This document shows positions 34,605-45,117 of a stretch of DNA of 64,000 nt, piece after piece. The translations under genes and the position numbers were made by a program. Every line of letters starts with the position of its first letter. The stretch's first letter is position 1. The notes under the pieces are model-generated. The model ran no database searches. It was not told the origin of the DNA and was given only the letters and a program-made list of their open reading frames with translations. The DNA lies in assembly GCA_963717255.1 (NCBI GenBank), contig CAVQVT010000001.1:137593-201592 (forward strand), written 5' to 3'. The DNA is from CAIYQJ01 sp963717255 (GTDB taxonomy: Bacteria; Chloroflexota; Limnocylindria; Limnocylindrales; CSP1-4).

Positions 34605-35422
34605 CGTCGTCAGGGCCTCCTGTCCGCGAGATGGTCACGCATGGCCGATCCAGACGCGAGAGCCGGACGTCATCCCGGACGGACGGACATACGCCCCCGA
34701 CCCCTTCCCGCGGGGAGCCGGCCGCGTGCCGCCGCGGGCGAGATCGTCCCTCGGCCCGGAGCTGGGGCGCGGCGCGACGCTACGCGGGCCGGATCACCCG
34801 CGGATCATCGCGCTTTCGTGGGCGGGGTGTGGGGCCGCGCGTCAGAGCCTCCCGCTGCGCCGCGGGCGCGGGAAGCGGCGACGGGGCGGGCGCGGGAGAC
34901 CGCAGCCGATCGGATGCGGACGGGTCTCCCGTGGGCCTTCGCCGTTCCTTGCGGCCGACATCCGTCCGTCATCGGAGACCGGATCCGTCCGGCGTGTGCG
35001 AGCAGTCGTGCTCACATCGTGGTACCGAGGCCGGGATTCGATCCCGGATGCCCTTGCGGGCGGCCGATCTTGAGTCGGTGCGAAACAGTCCGGATCAGTC
35101 CGTCCTCTGCGTCGTTTCGTGCTCAGAAACGGGCGTTGAACACGACGTCGGCGGGCACGGAGTCCGTCCCAGTCCGTCCCGTACGCTAGCCGATCCGTGC
35201 TACCAGTCTTGGCCGCCCGCTCGGCCGGTCACCGGGCCGGGGGGCCTCAGCCGGATGGGAGCGCCCGCGTCATCGCCGGCTGTCCCTTGATCGACCAGCT
35301 TCTCTGGTGGCACACCGCAGCCGAGGTGCCGGTCGGCACAGCCCGGACCGGCACGCCTCCGACGTCGCGGGTGAGCGCGTCCGGCTTCACGAACGCGTCG
35401 GCAGCCGCGCCGGCGGCAGGGG
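34605..35422. other. Non-coding stretch containing the left tRNA-Leu repeat
   Basis: No convincing gene was found here. The only recognisable content is the copy of the tRNA-Leu 3' region described separately. The remaining sequence (34605-34910 and 35090-35422) shows neither ribosome binding sites nor protein similarity that I can see. Confidence 0.5.
34962..35078 (-). repeat. Left direct repeat: 3' fragment of tRNA-Leu(CAA) plus downstream flank (candidate att site)
   Basis: 35020-35078 (minus strand) is a 59-nt copy of the last part of tRNA-Leu: the 3' half of the anticodon arm (anticodon CAA context CTCAAGA), variable arm, T-arm with one altered base, acceptor 3' strand and CCA. The 5' half is absent. 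The match to the intact gene continues about 60-100 bp past the CCA end (to about 34962). It is in the same orientation as the intact tRNA at 42339-42424. Confidence 0.8.
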
Positions 35423-37210
35423 TCACCAGCTTGTGCCGTCACCTCGATGTGGCCGCACGGCGGCGTCGACCGTCGGGAACATTCGGCCCTCGCCGACGAA
35501 CTCGAGAAGGCCGGTCTGGCGGGCGCGCTCCTGCACGGGCGCATGCACATCGGCGACGTACACGTCGATGCCCTGGTCGCGCAGCTTCTTCAGGAGGCCC
35601 TTGAACATCTCCGCGCTCGTCAGATCGAGCGCGCGTCCTGGCGGCGGCGTCGAAGATGACCGCCCCAGGGGGAGGCGACGCCATGTCGGCGACCATCGCG
35701 ACCACCCGATCCCGGACTGTCAGTGCGTTGGCGTAGTAGAGCGGCCCGTCGACGCGGACGATGAGGACCCCCGGCACCGGCGTGTTCTCCGGATGCCGGG
35801 ACAGGTCCGCGTACGCACCGGCAGCTTCCGGGATCCGTCCGAGCGACGCCACGTGCGGACAGCTTCGACCGGTAGATGACGAACACGAGCGACGCGAGCA
35901 GGGGCCGATGAGCATGCCCTGCAGGACGTCGATGAGGAGCACACCTCGCGAGGGCGAGGACGCCGAACCAGACCTCCACCCGCGCCTCGCGTCGGCAGCC
36001 TCCGAGCCTCCGCGAGGCGATGGATGTGCCAGACCGCGTGGATGATGAGCGCGGCCAGCACGGCCTCGGGCAGGCTCGTGAACACGGGGGTGAGGAAGAG
36101 GAGCGTCACGATCGTCGCGCAGGGCCCAGGTGACGAGGTTCGCGACCTGTGAGCGGGCGCCCACACCCTCCTTGACGGCCGATGCCGACATGCTGCCTGC
36201 CGCGATCATCCCGCAGCGAAGACGGGCGCTCCCGGGAGGAGAGTTACAGATCCGCGTGGGCGTTCAAGCTCTCTGGTCGGCGTCGACCTCAGTACCCCAG
36301 CGACTCGCTGAACGCTACGAGGAGGACCCCGATGGCGGGGAGGACCATCGCGAGGTAGTCGTCGATCGGGATGTCCGGCACCGCCAGCGACGGCAGTCCC
36401 TGCGGGAGCTCGCGCCCGAGAGCGACGGCGACGCCCCGGGTGCCGCCAAGGTCGAGCGCGAGGAGCTCACCGCGATCGCGCCGAACAGCACGATGAGTCC
36501 GGCCGGGATCCTCCTCTGCGGACGGCGGAGGAAGAGGACCGCGAGCGCGACCGCACCGACCGCGAACGCGGCCCAGTTCGCTCTGGGGGAGCTCCCCGAT
36601 GATCCCGACGAGCCTCTGGACGGTGTTGCCCTCCGGCTTGGCCACGCCGAAGAGCTTGTTGAGCTGCCCGACCGCCACGAAGATCGCGAGGCCGAGCACG
36701 AAGCCGTCCATGACCGGCTTGGAGAGGAACTGCGTGATGAAGCCCAGGCGTGCGAGGCCGGCCACGAGGAAGACGCCGCCGGTGACGAGGACGAACGCTG
36801 ACGCGTAGGCCTGATACGCTGCGGATCGGAAGCGTTGCCGCCGCTGTCGCGACGAGTGCCGCAGCGACGGACGACGCGAGGAGCGCCGCGGTCGCGGATG
36901 TCGCCCCGACGGAGAGGTGACGCGAGGTCCCGAGCAGCGCGTAGACGAGGAGCGAGACGACCAGGGTGTAGAGGCCCGCCTGTGGCGGCAGGCCCGCGAT
37001 TCCTGCGTAGGCCATCGCCTCGGGGACCAGGAGGCCCCACAGCGTGAGCCCGGCGATCGCGTCGAAGGTCAGCCACGAACGGTCGTAGCCTGGCAGCCAC
37101 GACAGGATCGGCACGAACCGCTTGACGCTCATCGACGCCTTGCGCAGACGTTCATCGGGAGGGAGAGAGGCCCGAGACGACGCGTCGCCCCTGGCCTCTC
37201 GTCCGTTCAT
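35423..37210 (-). pseudogene. SulP-family anion transporter with STAS domain, multiple frameshifts
   Basis: Sulfate/anion permease of the SulP family if functional. Recognisable pieces in order: FVPILSWLPGYDRSWLTFDA, GLTLWGLLVPEAMAYAGIAG, PQAGLYTLVVSLLVYALLGT, SRHLSVGATSATAALLASSV, FITQFLSKPVMDGFVLGLAI, MIAAGSMSASAVKEGVGARS, and a C-terminal STAS domain (PVPGVLIVRVDGPLYYANAL, EMFKGLLKKLRDQGIDVYVA). At least six indels separate them. Either the gene is inactive or this stretch is poorly base-called. It is last of four co-directional genes, next to the sulfatase, which fits sulfate transport. The start may instead be the ATG at 37132. Confidence 0.75.
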
Positions 37211-37243
37211 GTTCGTGTGGCGAGTGACTGCGGCGCAGTTCGA

Positions 37244-39602
37244 TCACTCGCGCATGAGCATCGCCTGCGCCTCGCGCTCCAGGTTCAGGTACGGCTCGCC
37301 GCTCACGTTGACCCTCACCTGCTTGATCACGCCCCCGGTGAAGCGATAGGGCGACTCGCCGGGGTAGTCGTCGGTGACGGGGGCGCCGCCGTCGCGCCCG
37401 ACGCAGAGCCCTTCACCGGCGATGGCGAACTCACCCGGCTGGGTCCTGATGCGGCCCTCGCCGACCTTGCGGTCGCCGTAGAACAGGGACAGGATGCCGG
37501 TGGCGACGCCGGGCGGATCCTCGCCGTCCTTCTCGAAGGAGGCGGCCAGGATGACGTTCTCGCCCGCGGGGATGTCCTCGGTCGCGTCGATCTTCTGCTC
37601 CAGCAGGCCCACGAAGCTGTAGACGTAGTGCAGCCTCTCGTCCTTGACGTAGAGAGAGTGTCCGCCGAAGCGCGCGCCGTGGGCGAAGAGCACGCCCTCC
37701 GCCCCAGGTCCCGGGATGTCGACGAGCGCGCCGAGCGAGTAGGAACGGTTGCGGATGTTGACGGACTGCTTCTCGGGAACCTCGGCGACGTCCGGGTAGT
37801 AGACGTACTTCTCGCGCGGCAACGAGAGCTGGGGCCGCTCCGTGAGCGCGATCTCGAGCAGGATGCGGTCATCGAGCGGGAACGCACCGTTACGGCCGGC
37901 CTCGGCGAACCAGAGGTTCACGAGCTCGCGCACCTTGTCGGGCATCTCTGCGCTGAGATCGTGCAGCTCCGCGCGGTCGACGTCGGTGTGGTAGAGCTCC
38001 CAGTCGTCGGCGTTGAACTCGCCCCAGCCGCTGAGCGGCGGATGGGTCGTGACGGCCTTCCATCCCTCGTGCCAGATGCCGCGCTGGCCGAGCATCGAGT
38101 AGAACTGCGTCTTCCGCGTCCCCTTCGCGTCGGCGTCGTCGAAGCTGTAGCGCATGCTGACGCCGTCGAAGTGGCTCTGCACGTGCCCCTTGATCGTCGC
38201 CGGGGACTCGACGCCCAGACAGTCGAGGATCGTCGGCACGATGTCGACCGCGTGGTGGTACTGGTCCCTGACCTCCCCCCTCGCCGCGATGCCCGCCGGC
38301 CAGGAGATGACGCACGGGTCGGCCGTGCCACCGTTGAAGTTGTAGCGCTTCCACAGCTTGAACGGCGTGTTGAAGGCCATCGCCCAGCCGTTGGGGTAGT
38401 GGCCGTACGTCTTCGTGCCGCCCAGCTCGTCGAGCATCGCGAGGTTGTTCTGGAGGTCGTCGGGGATGCCGTTGAAGAGGAGGCACTCGTTCACCGACCC
38501 GACGGGGCCGCCCTCGCCGCTGGCGCCGTTGTCGGAGACGACGATGACGATGGTGTTGTCGCGCAGCCCGGCCTCGTCGAGGTAGTCGAGCAGCCTCCCG
38601 ATGTGGTGGTCGGCGTGGGCGAGGAAGCCGGCGTAGACCTCGGCCATGCGCGAGAAGAGCTTCTTCTCGCCGTCGGACAGCAAATCCCACGGCCTGGTCT
38701 CGTCGTACTGCGCGAACGGCTGCCCCTTCGGTCCCCGGTGCGTCTCGGGCGTGCCGATCGGGTTGACGGGCGGCAGCTCGGTGTCGGGCGGTACCAGGCC
38801 CATCTGCTTCTGGCGGGCCAGCGTCTCGGCCCGCATCGCCTCGTAGCCGGCGTCGAAGCGTCGCGTGAACCGCTCGATCCACTCCTTCGGCGCGTGGTGC
38901 GGCGCGTGGCACGCGCCCGGAGCGTAGTAGAGGAAGAACGGTTTGTCGGGCGCGATGACCTTCGCGTCCTTGATGAACTCGAGCGCCTTGTCGGTGATGT
39001 CTTCTGTGAAGTGGTAGCCCTCCTCCGGCGACTTCGGCTGGTCGACCGGGTGGTTGTCGTAGACGAGCTCCGGGTACCACTGGTTGGTCTCGGCGCCCAG
39101 GAACCCGTACCAGCGCTCGAAGCCGCGGCCACTCGGCCAGTTGCGCCGCGGCGCGGCGAGGTTCATCTCGTGCGTGGGGCAGAGATGCCACTTGCCGACC
39201 ATGTACGTGTTCCAGCCCAGCTCGCCGAGGATCTCGGAGAGCATCCCGTTCTCCGGTGGGATCGTGCCGCTGGCGTTCGGGAAGCCGATCGCGCCCTCGG
39301 TGATGCAGGCCATGCTGTTGCGGCTATGGTTGCGCCCGGTCAACAGGCACGAACGCGTCGGTGAGCAGAGCGCCGTGGTGTGCCACTGCGAGTAGCGCAC
39401 TCCCTCGGCGGCGATCCGGTCGATGTTCGGCGTCTCGATCGGCCCGCCGTAGCAGCTCATCGCCGAGAAGCCGACGTCGTCGAGGACGATGTACAGGACG
39501 TTGGGGGCGCCCTCGGGCGCCTTCGGCGTCTCGAACGGCGACCAGTCCGGGGTCGAAATCCCGGACATCGATGTCGATGACGCCCTTGAACGGTTCACCC
39601 AT
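37244..39602 (-). CDS. Arylsulfatase (type I, Cys-type formylglycine), one N-terminal frameshift
   Basis: Sulfate ester hydrolase of about 785 residues. The catalytic C-x-P-x-R site is ALCSPTRSCLLTGRNH, with the cysteine (codon 39365-39367) to be oxidised to formylglycine. Other motifs: NVLYIVLDDVGFSAMSCYGG (metal Asp pair), VGKWHLCPTHE, and VVSDNGASGEGG. The C-terminal part (GFSAMSCYGG... core then a jelly-roll-like domain ending AQAMLMRE) is long for the family. The family N-terminus MGEPFKGVIDIDVRDF is in another frame from 39602; one indel near 39555 restores it. No sulfatase-maturase is visible here. Confidence 0.92.
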
Positions 39603-39646
39603 GACGCTTCACCCCTTCAGGCTGTCTCCGGGCGCATCGAGTCGCC

Positions 39647-40755
39647 CTACGTGTCGCCGTGGAGCTCCTGGCCGAAGAAGTTCTCCTCGAACGAGCCGGC
39701 GCCCTCGTAGTGCTCGACCACCTCACCGCCCTGCAGGCGGTCGAGAGTCACGGGCCCGGAGAAGCGGAGGTATCCGCCCGGATACCTGACGAGCTCCGCC
39801 AGCAGCTTCTTCACGCCGGTGACGATGTCGATGTTCCTTTGGCTGACCAGGGTGTGCTCGCGTGAATAGGTCAGGACGTAGCCCTTCTCCCCGTCCCGGT
39901 ACTCGAAGCGCACCTGGTCCGGGATCGGCTTGCCGGTGTGCTGGTCCGTCTGCGTGCCGGTCTTCGAGAACGTCACCTTGGCGGGGTCGTCGGCGATCAC
40001 CTTGCCGTCGCGCGCGAGCATGTACAGCGCCACAGGGGCGTAGCCGTAGTCCTTCGTGGAGGTGAGGTATGCCGTGGTGTACGCGAAGGGGCCCAGGGTC
40101 CCCCGGCCCCAGTACCAGTGGTCGAGCAGGTGTCCCATCTGCGCGTACGACTGGCCTGCCCAGTTGTGGTCGTGGTAGCCCATGCCGGTCGTCTCGTGCA
40201 CCTCGCCGCCGATGCGGTAGGTCGCCGTCACCCTGCCCGCGGGCACCGCGATCAGCCAGGCGAGATATCGTCGCCCTCGGCACCGAAGACGATGTGGCCG
40301 GTCCCGGGTCTCCAGGGCTCCGTCGTCGCCTCCAGCCGGACCTCGGCCGACACATCCTCGACGGCGCCAGAGATCTCGTACTCGTGCAGATCCCCGACGA
40401 AGCGATGCAGGCCGAGGTGCACGTCGCAGCGGTCCTTGGAAGCGGAGAACTCCGAGGCATTGCCGTGACCGTACTTCATGAACCTGCGTCCATCCGGCAG
40501 GTCCAGGTCGAGCTCGATGAGCGGCTCCAGGGGCTGGTGCGCCCGCGAGCCGTCCTTGGTGCAGAAGATCATCGCGAGCTTGGCACCGTCGTCGAGGATG
40601 GAGTCGAAGTACCACCACTCGATGTTCGGTTCGGCAGGATCGAGCCGGATGCCGTCCTCCCAGGGCTCGATGCGGCCCTTCGCGAGCTTCAAGCGCGTGT
40701 AATCGTCGGGTCGCTCGCCAGGCGGACGGGTTTGGGGGATGTGCAGTGCGTTCAC
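39647..40755 (-). CDS. AttH/CrtC-like lipocalin-fold protein, one frameshift
   Basis: Member of the AttH/CrtC (carotenoid 1,2-hydratase-like) family, double lipocalin fold, about 368 residues. The N-terminal part holds the family signature NIEWWYFDSILDDG and ASKDRCDVHLGLHRFVGD; after an indel near 40262 the C-terminal part continues with YRIGGEVHETTGMGYHDHNW and YWGRGTLGPFAYTTAYLTST. The GTG at 40755 has GGGAGG 6 nt upstream. It is between the HAD gene and the sulfatase, so a lipid or terpenoid substrate for the cluster is conceivable, but the reaction is unknown. Confidence 0.8.
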
Positions 40756-40834
40756 CTGTCGCCTCCCACTTTGGAGTCCCGGTCGTCTCTCGCGCTCGCT
40801 CGCCGCTCACGTCCATCGTCCGCGGCCCAGTCCC

Positions 40835-41713
40835 TCAGAACACCGTCGCGAAGTCCTCCTTCATGCTCGCGACCGTCCAGCCGCGGGCCCCGGCCGCGGC
40901 GAGGGCCTTCTCGGCTCCCTGGTCGTATGCGAACTCCCGCTCGGCGTCGTCGTGATGGAGCAGGAGCGCGAAACGGGCACTCTCGAGCATCGCGATGTCT
41001 CCGTCGGCGTTGCCGCATGCGAGCAGTGGCTTGCGGCCCGTGCGCGCCCAGATGTGCACGGGCTTCCCGGGTCCGTCGTCGATGGGCTGCTCCACGCCGG
41101 CGGTCCGATACAGATCGCCGTCGCGGTACTCGAGCGTGGTGGCCGACCCGATCACGCGGTCTCGCGGGAGCCCGTAGATCTGCTCGCAGACGGCACGCAC
41201 GAAGTCGCGACCGCCGGCCGAACAGATGAAGACCCGGAAGTCGTTCGCCCCGAGAAGGTCGATCAGCTCGCGCATCGGCCGATAGACGACCTGCGTGTAG
41301 GGGCGGCCCAGGGTCGGGTGGGTGGCGGAGGCGAAGAACTCGCGAGCGGCCGCGTCGAAGGCCTCGGTCGTGAGGCCGCCGAAGGCCTCGGTCACCCCCT
41401 TGACCAGCTCCGGCACGTGGGCGTAGATGTCCATCAGCCACCCACGGTCGCCCTCGACCACCGCCTTGTAGGGTTGCTCCTCGGCGCGGCGCGGATCCTC
41501 CCGGACCATCTCCTTGAAGCGCCGAAAGACGAAATCGGCCTGGATGTAGAGGGGCTTCTCGCACCAGAGCGTGCCGTCGTTGTCGAAGGTGACGATGCGG
41601 TCTGCCGGAGGGACGAACGCCTTGCCCGGCACCGTCACCGAGCGCACGAAGTCGAGGATCGCCGCTTCCGCGGGCCCATCGTTCCAGCTCGGCAGCACCG
41701 CGGACCCCTCCAT
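40835..41713 (-). CDS. HAD-superfamily hydrolase
   Basis: Intact 292-residue haloacid-dehalogenase-type phosphohydrolase. Motif I is VTFDNDGTLW (nucleophile D44, acid D46); motif II FRVFICSAGGRDFVRAV; the GNADGDIAMLE segment carries the motif IV aspartates. The cap region (PRRAEEQPYKAVVEGDRGW) is helical. AGGGAGG precedes the ATG at 41713. It is the first gene of the four-gene minus-strand cluster (HAD, AttH-like, sulfatase, SulP). Its phosphorylated substrate is unknown. Confidence 0.9.
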   Translation of the reverse strand: MEGSAVLPSWNDGPAEAAILDFVRSVTVPGKAFVPPADRIVTFDNDGTLWCEKPLYIQADFVFRRFKEMVREDPRRAEEQPYKAVVEGDRGWLMDIYAHVPELVKGVTEAFGGLTTEAFDAAAREFFASATHPTLGRPYTQVVYRPMRELIDLLGANDFRVFICSAGGRDFVRAVCEQIYGLPRDRVIGSATTLEYRDGDLYRTAGVEQPIDDGPGKPVHIWARTGRKPLLACGNADGDIAMLESARFALLLHHDDAEREFAYDQGAEKALAAAGARGWTVASMKEDFATVF

Positions 41714-42338
41714 GCGCTACCTCCCTTCCTGGGGCGCAAGCCGGGAGAGCTCCATCCGACCCTTGTGGTAGGCGTGGGGGGTGCGGCGGGATGGGGCCGG
41801 CACGTGCAGGCCGGGTCGCAGGAGGTGCCGACCGTCGTGGCCATCACGCGGACACGGAGGCCGCCGGCGGGCGCGGGCTCTGCTCGACATCGCGAGACCA
41901 CCTCACAGGAGGCCAGCCTCGGGGCGCGAGACCGATCGTCTCGACGGGCTGGTCTCGCCGGCAGGTCGGCGAGGTCCCGGCGTTGCGCATCTGGGCCGCG
42001 TGTCAGAGCGTCCCGATCGAATGGACAATCGCTCCGGGCCGCGCGGCAACGCCAGAGCCGATGGTCATCGCGGACGCTCCGGACGCTCGTGGGCACGCGT
42101 GGCCGTGACCGGCCGGTCGATCCGCGCGCACATCGACCGGCCCGGCCTCGGGGCCGGGCTCCACAGACCCCTCGAACGGCGAAGCCGTCGCGGACGCCCG
42201 TGCTCGGGGGGGGGGGGCGGATCCGATGTACGGCGGAGCCCACCGCCAGCCCACAGCCGATCGGACGTCTGCGCCTGGAGGTCCGTCCGGCTCCGGAGTC
42301 CGGATCCGTCCGGCGTTGCGCCAGTCATGCTCACATCC
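41714..42338. other. Non-coding spacer with a 12-G tract and the right direct repeat flank
   Basis: No gene was recognised. It holds the start region of the HAD gene, an uninterrupted run of 12 G at 42206-42217, and, from about 42282, sequence that matches the region left of the tRNA fragment at 35.0 kb. The long G-run may be wrong in length. Confidence 0.5.
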
Positions 42339-42397
42339 TGGTACCGAGGCCGGGATTCGAACCCGGATGCCCTTGCGGGCGGCCGATTTTGAGTCGG
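42282..42397 (-). repeat. Right direct repeat (3' part and downstream flank of intact tRNA-Leu)
   Basis: Partner of the repeat at 34962-35078. From 42302 to 42397 it matches the left copy over 96-98 bp with few mismatches and two single-base gaps. Both copies have the same orientation, 7.3 kb apart. Confidence 0.8.
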
Positions 42398-42424
42398 CTG
42401 CGTCTGCCGTTCCGCCACCTCGGC
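42339..42424 (-). tRNA. tRNA-Leu(CAA)
   Basis: Class II tRNA of 86 nt including an encoded CCA. Acceptor stem GCCGAGG pairs with CCTCGGT (G-U at the first pair), the anticodon stem CCGA/TCGG frames the loop CTCAAAA (anticodon CAA), a long variable arm (CCGCCCGCAAGGGCA region) and the T-arm CCGGGTTCGAATCCCGG are present. The 3' end faces the 35-42 kb segment; a fragment of the same tRNA bounds the other end. Confidence 0.93.
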
Positions 42425-42516
42425 ACGGGCGGGCCGGAGCGCTCCTCACGATGCGCCCGGGTCCCGCCGCGATGGTACCCCGAGCGAGGGGCCGGACCGG
42501 CCGGTCCTGCGCTCGG

Positions 42517-44013
42517 TCAGTTCTTCACCTCGAACGGCCCGGCGGCCGGCACCACGTCGGTCTTCTCGCCCACCATCCGGAAGCAGACCATCCCGTACGT
42601 GCCCGGCGTGACGGCCACGATCGCCGCCGACGAGCCGGTGCCCTCCACCGTCAGGAAGGACGGGAGCTCGACGAAGTCGGGCTGGTCCGTGGGGTCCGGC
42701 GCCGAGGCGATGTAGTCGAGGAGCGTCTGCCAGCCGGCTCCTTCCTTGAAGCGCAGGACGGCGAGACCGGAGACGTCGCCGCCCGTCGCCTCGAACCGCA
42801 CCGACACGTCGCCAGGGGCAAGCGTCCCCGGGTTCCCGTCGTCGCATGTCTTCCCGTCGAACCGGACCGTGATGGACCCGGTGAAGGTGAACGGATTCTC
42901 GCGCGGTGCCCCGCGGCGGAGGCCGGCGAGGAACTCGTCCTCGAAGCCCGCGACGTTCGGCCGGACGGCGTACCGCACCGCGGTGCCCGCCGGGTCCCGC
43001 ACCAGCCGCCCGGGACGCCGGCCCAGCGTCCTCGACGCGGATCGTCGCCTGCTCGAAGGTGGCGAGGTCCGGGCGCACCAGGAGGACGGTGGCCAGCTGG
43101 TCCCAGAAGTAGTTGCCCTCGCCGATGAGGAACGGGTTCCGGGTGAGGAGCTCGTACGCGATGTCCGCGCCCGCGGCGGCGTGGTCGTTCTCCAGCTCGG
43201 TGTATGCAGCGCTCGTCACCGGCACGTCGTTCGTCGCATCGAGCGGGACGAGCGTGATCGGGATGTCGGACGCGAAGACGGCGGCGGTCGCCGCAGGATC
43301 GACCCAGAGGTTCCATTCGGCCCCGACCGCGGCCGGGTCGCCACCATCCGCCGGCGACGTTCCCGGCGACGTCGATCGCCCCCGCCATCGCGTGGATCCC
43401 CGCGATCCTCGGGCCGAGCGTCGGATCGGCCTCGAGCGCCTGCGCGAGGTTCGTCATCGGTCCGAGGGCCAGGATGGTCACGGGCGCGCCGGCCTCGTCG
43501 ATGGTCGAGCGCAGCAGGTCCACGGCGGTGCCGGGTCCCACGGCGACCGAGTCGAGCGCGAGCCCGTACGCCGCGTCCGAGCTGTCCCGCCACGCGGCGG
43601 GGAACGCGCGCCGTCCCTCGAGTCGGGTCGGCGCTCCCGGGCGCGACGGGGATGTCCGTCCGTCCGAGTGCGGCGAGGAGCGCCAGCACGTTCTGCGCGC
43701 CCGCGTTCGGGTGGACGAGCCCGGTCCCGGAGACGGTCACGGCGCGGATGTCGACCCGCGGATCTCGCGCGAGGTAGGCGAGCGCCATGATGTCGTCGGA
43801 GCTGAGGTCCGTGTCCACGATGACCGGGAGGGCCGCCGGCGACGGCGCGGGCGTGGGCGCGACCGGGGTGGGGGAGGGTGCCCCAGTGGCGGCCGGTGGC
43901 GAGCCGACCGGCGCCGACGGCGCGGGTGTCGGCGTGGACGAGGAGCATGCCGCGACCAGGAGGATGGCCGCCGCGAGGACGGTGAGTCGTGCGACGCGCC
44001 GGTGGGCATCCAC
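42517..44013 (-). CDS. Nucleoside hydrolase-like lipoprotein, three frameshifts
   Basis: Exported inosine-uridine preferring nucleoside hydrolase family protein. The signal peptide has lipobox LLVAACSSS, followed by a Pro/Thr/Ala linker like that of the BMP receptor. The catalytic calcium motif is VDTDLSSDDIMALAY; ALGPMTNLAQALEADP and NPFLIGEGNYFWDQLATV are further family blocks. A C-terminal beta-rich extension (about 150 residues, ITVRFDGKTCDDGN...) follows. Indels near 43640, 43340 and 43010 break the frame. The GTG start at 44013, with AAGGGG upstream, is in frame with the signal peptide. It could cleave nucleosides outside the membrane for uptake. Confidence 0.85.
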
Positions 44014-44160
44014 GGTGTGACCCCTTTCCTCGATCCCCGGACCCCGTGTCGACGACAGCCTGCTCTCCAACGTGGAGCCGGGCCAGAGCCATCCGGTGCG
44101 CGCATACTCCTCCGGACGGCGCGGCCTGACGCGCGGCTGCGCGAGAGGGAGGATCGGTCG

Positions 44161-44454
44161 ATGTGGGTGGGCTTCCGGGTGCCGTGCCCGACGCCGGACG
44201 GGAGGACGGCGCTCGACCTGTACGAGAAGCGCCTCCACGGGATCACGCCGGCGATGCAGACGAGCGCCCGCCGGCACGGCTGCCGATTCCACCGCGCCTG
44301 GTACGCCGAGGACGGCACGGCCTTCTGGGCGATCGCCGAATGGGAGACGCGCGAGGGCGCGATCGCCTTCTACCGCGAGTGGGCGATCGAGGACGAGCCG
44401 GGCGAGGAGATGATCCTGCTCGGGGGCGACGTCGGCCTGGTCCCGCTGCCCTGA
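44161..44454 (+). CDS. Small conserved-looking protein of unknown function
   Basis: 97-residue soluble protein, Trp/Tyr-rich, alpha/beta in character (LDLYEKRLHGITPAMQTSAR, HRAWYAEDGTAFWAIAEWET, EEMILLGGDVGLVPLP). I do not recognise the family; the composition suggests a small ferredoxin-like domain. GGAGG precedes the ATG, and CATACT at 44103-44108 is a possible -10. It is followed 42 bp later by the ECF sigma factor gene, so it may be regulated with it. Confidence 0.6.
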   Translation: MWVGFRVPCPTPDGRTALDLYEKRLHGITPAMQTSARRHGCRFHRAWYAEDGTAFWAIAEWETREGAIAFYREWAIEDEPGEEMILLGGDVGLVPLP

Positions 44455-44496
44455 TCACGCGCGACCCGCGCGCCGAGACGGAGGAACGCCCCGACC

Positions 44497-45111
44497 GTGA
44501 CCGAGGTTCCCCCGCGCGCCCCTGCCGCCGACGACGCGACCGCCCGGCGCGACGCGATCCTCATCGAGCGCGCACGGTCCGGCGACCTCACCGCGTTCAA
44601 CGACATCGTCGAGCTGCACCAGGACTTCCTTCACGGCCTCGTGGCGCGCGTGGTGCCGGACATCGACCAGGCCGACGACGTGACGCAGGAGGCCTTCTTC
44701 CGCGCCTACCGCCAGCTGGGCGCGTACCGCGGAGGGAGCCTGCGGAGCTGGCTCGCGCGGATCGCGATGAATGCGGCGCTCGACCTCCAGCGAGCCCGCC
44801 GACGGCGCCCGGTCCAGCCGTACCCCGAGCTGGAGGACGAGACGTGGCAGCCTCCGTCGGGCGCCGACACCGACCCGGAGGTCATCGTGACGACCTCGGA
44901 GCGCCACGCGGCGATCGCCGACGCACTCGCCGGGATCACGGCGGACCAGCGCGCGGCGATCGTCCTCTTCGACGTCCAGGGATTCGACTACGGCGAGATC
45001 GCCGAGATGACGGGTGTCTCGCTCGGGACCGTCAAGTCCCGGATCCACCGCGGCCGGCTCGCGATGCGCGGATTGCTCGCGGACCGGCTGGAACTCTTCC
45101 GGGAGCCGTGA
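44497..45111 (+). CDS. ECF-type RNA polymerase sigma-70 factor
   Basis: 204-residue alternative sigma factor. Region 2 is at about residues 45-95 (FLHGLVARVVPDIDQADDVT, FFRAYRQLGAYRGGSLRSWL for -10 recognition and core binding) and region 4 at about 140-190 (LAGITADQRAAIVLFDVQGF, MTGVSLGTVKSRIHRGRLAM, the -35 helix-turn-helix). GTG start with GGAGG upstream. The anti-sigma gene starts six bases after its stop, as usual for ECF pairs, so the signal is probably membrane-sensed. Confidence 0.95.
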   Translation: MTEVPPRAPAADDATARRDAILIERARSGDLTAFNDIVELHQDFLHGLVARVVPDIDQADDVTQEAFFRAYRQLGAYRGGSLRSWLARIAMNAALDLQRARRRRPVQPYPELEDETWQPPSGADTDPEVIVTTSERHAAIADALAGITADQRAAIVLFDVQGFDYGEIAEMTGVSLGTVKSRIHRGRLAMRGLLADRLELFREP

Positions 45112-45117
45112 CGTCAG

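Noticed and set aside
33948..35189. Plus-strand open frame across the argG N-terminus and tRNA repeat
   Set aside because: Only the short sulfatase-like segment is meaningful. The rest runs through argG in antisense and through a tRNA fragment.
42206..42217. 12-G run as a G-quadruplex or phase-variation tract
   Set aside because: No coding region depends on its length and homopolymer length is unreliable here, so it is kept only as a note in the spacer.
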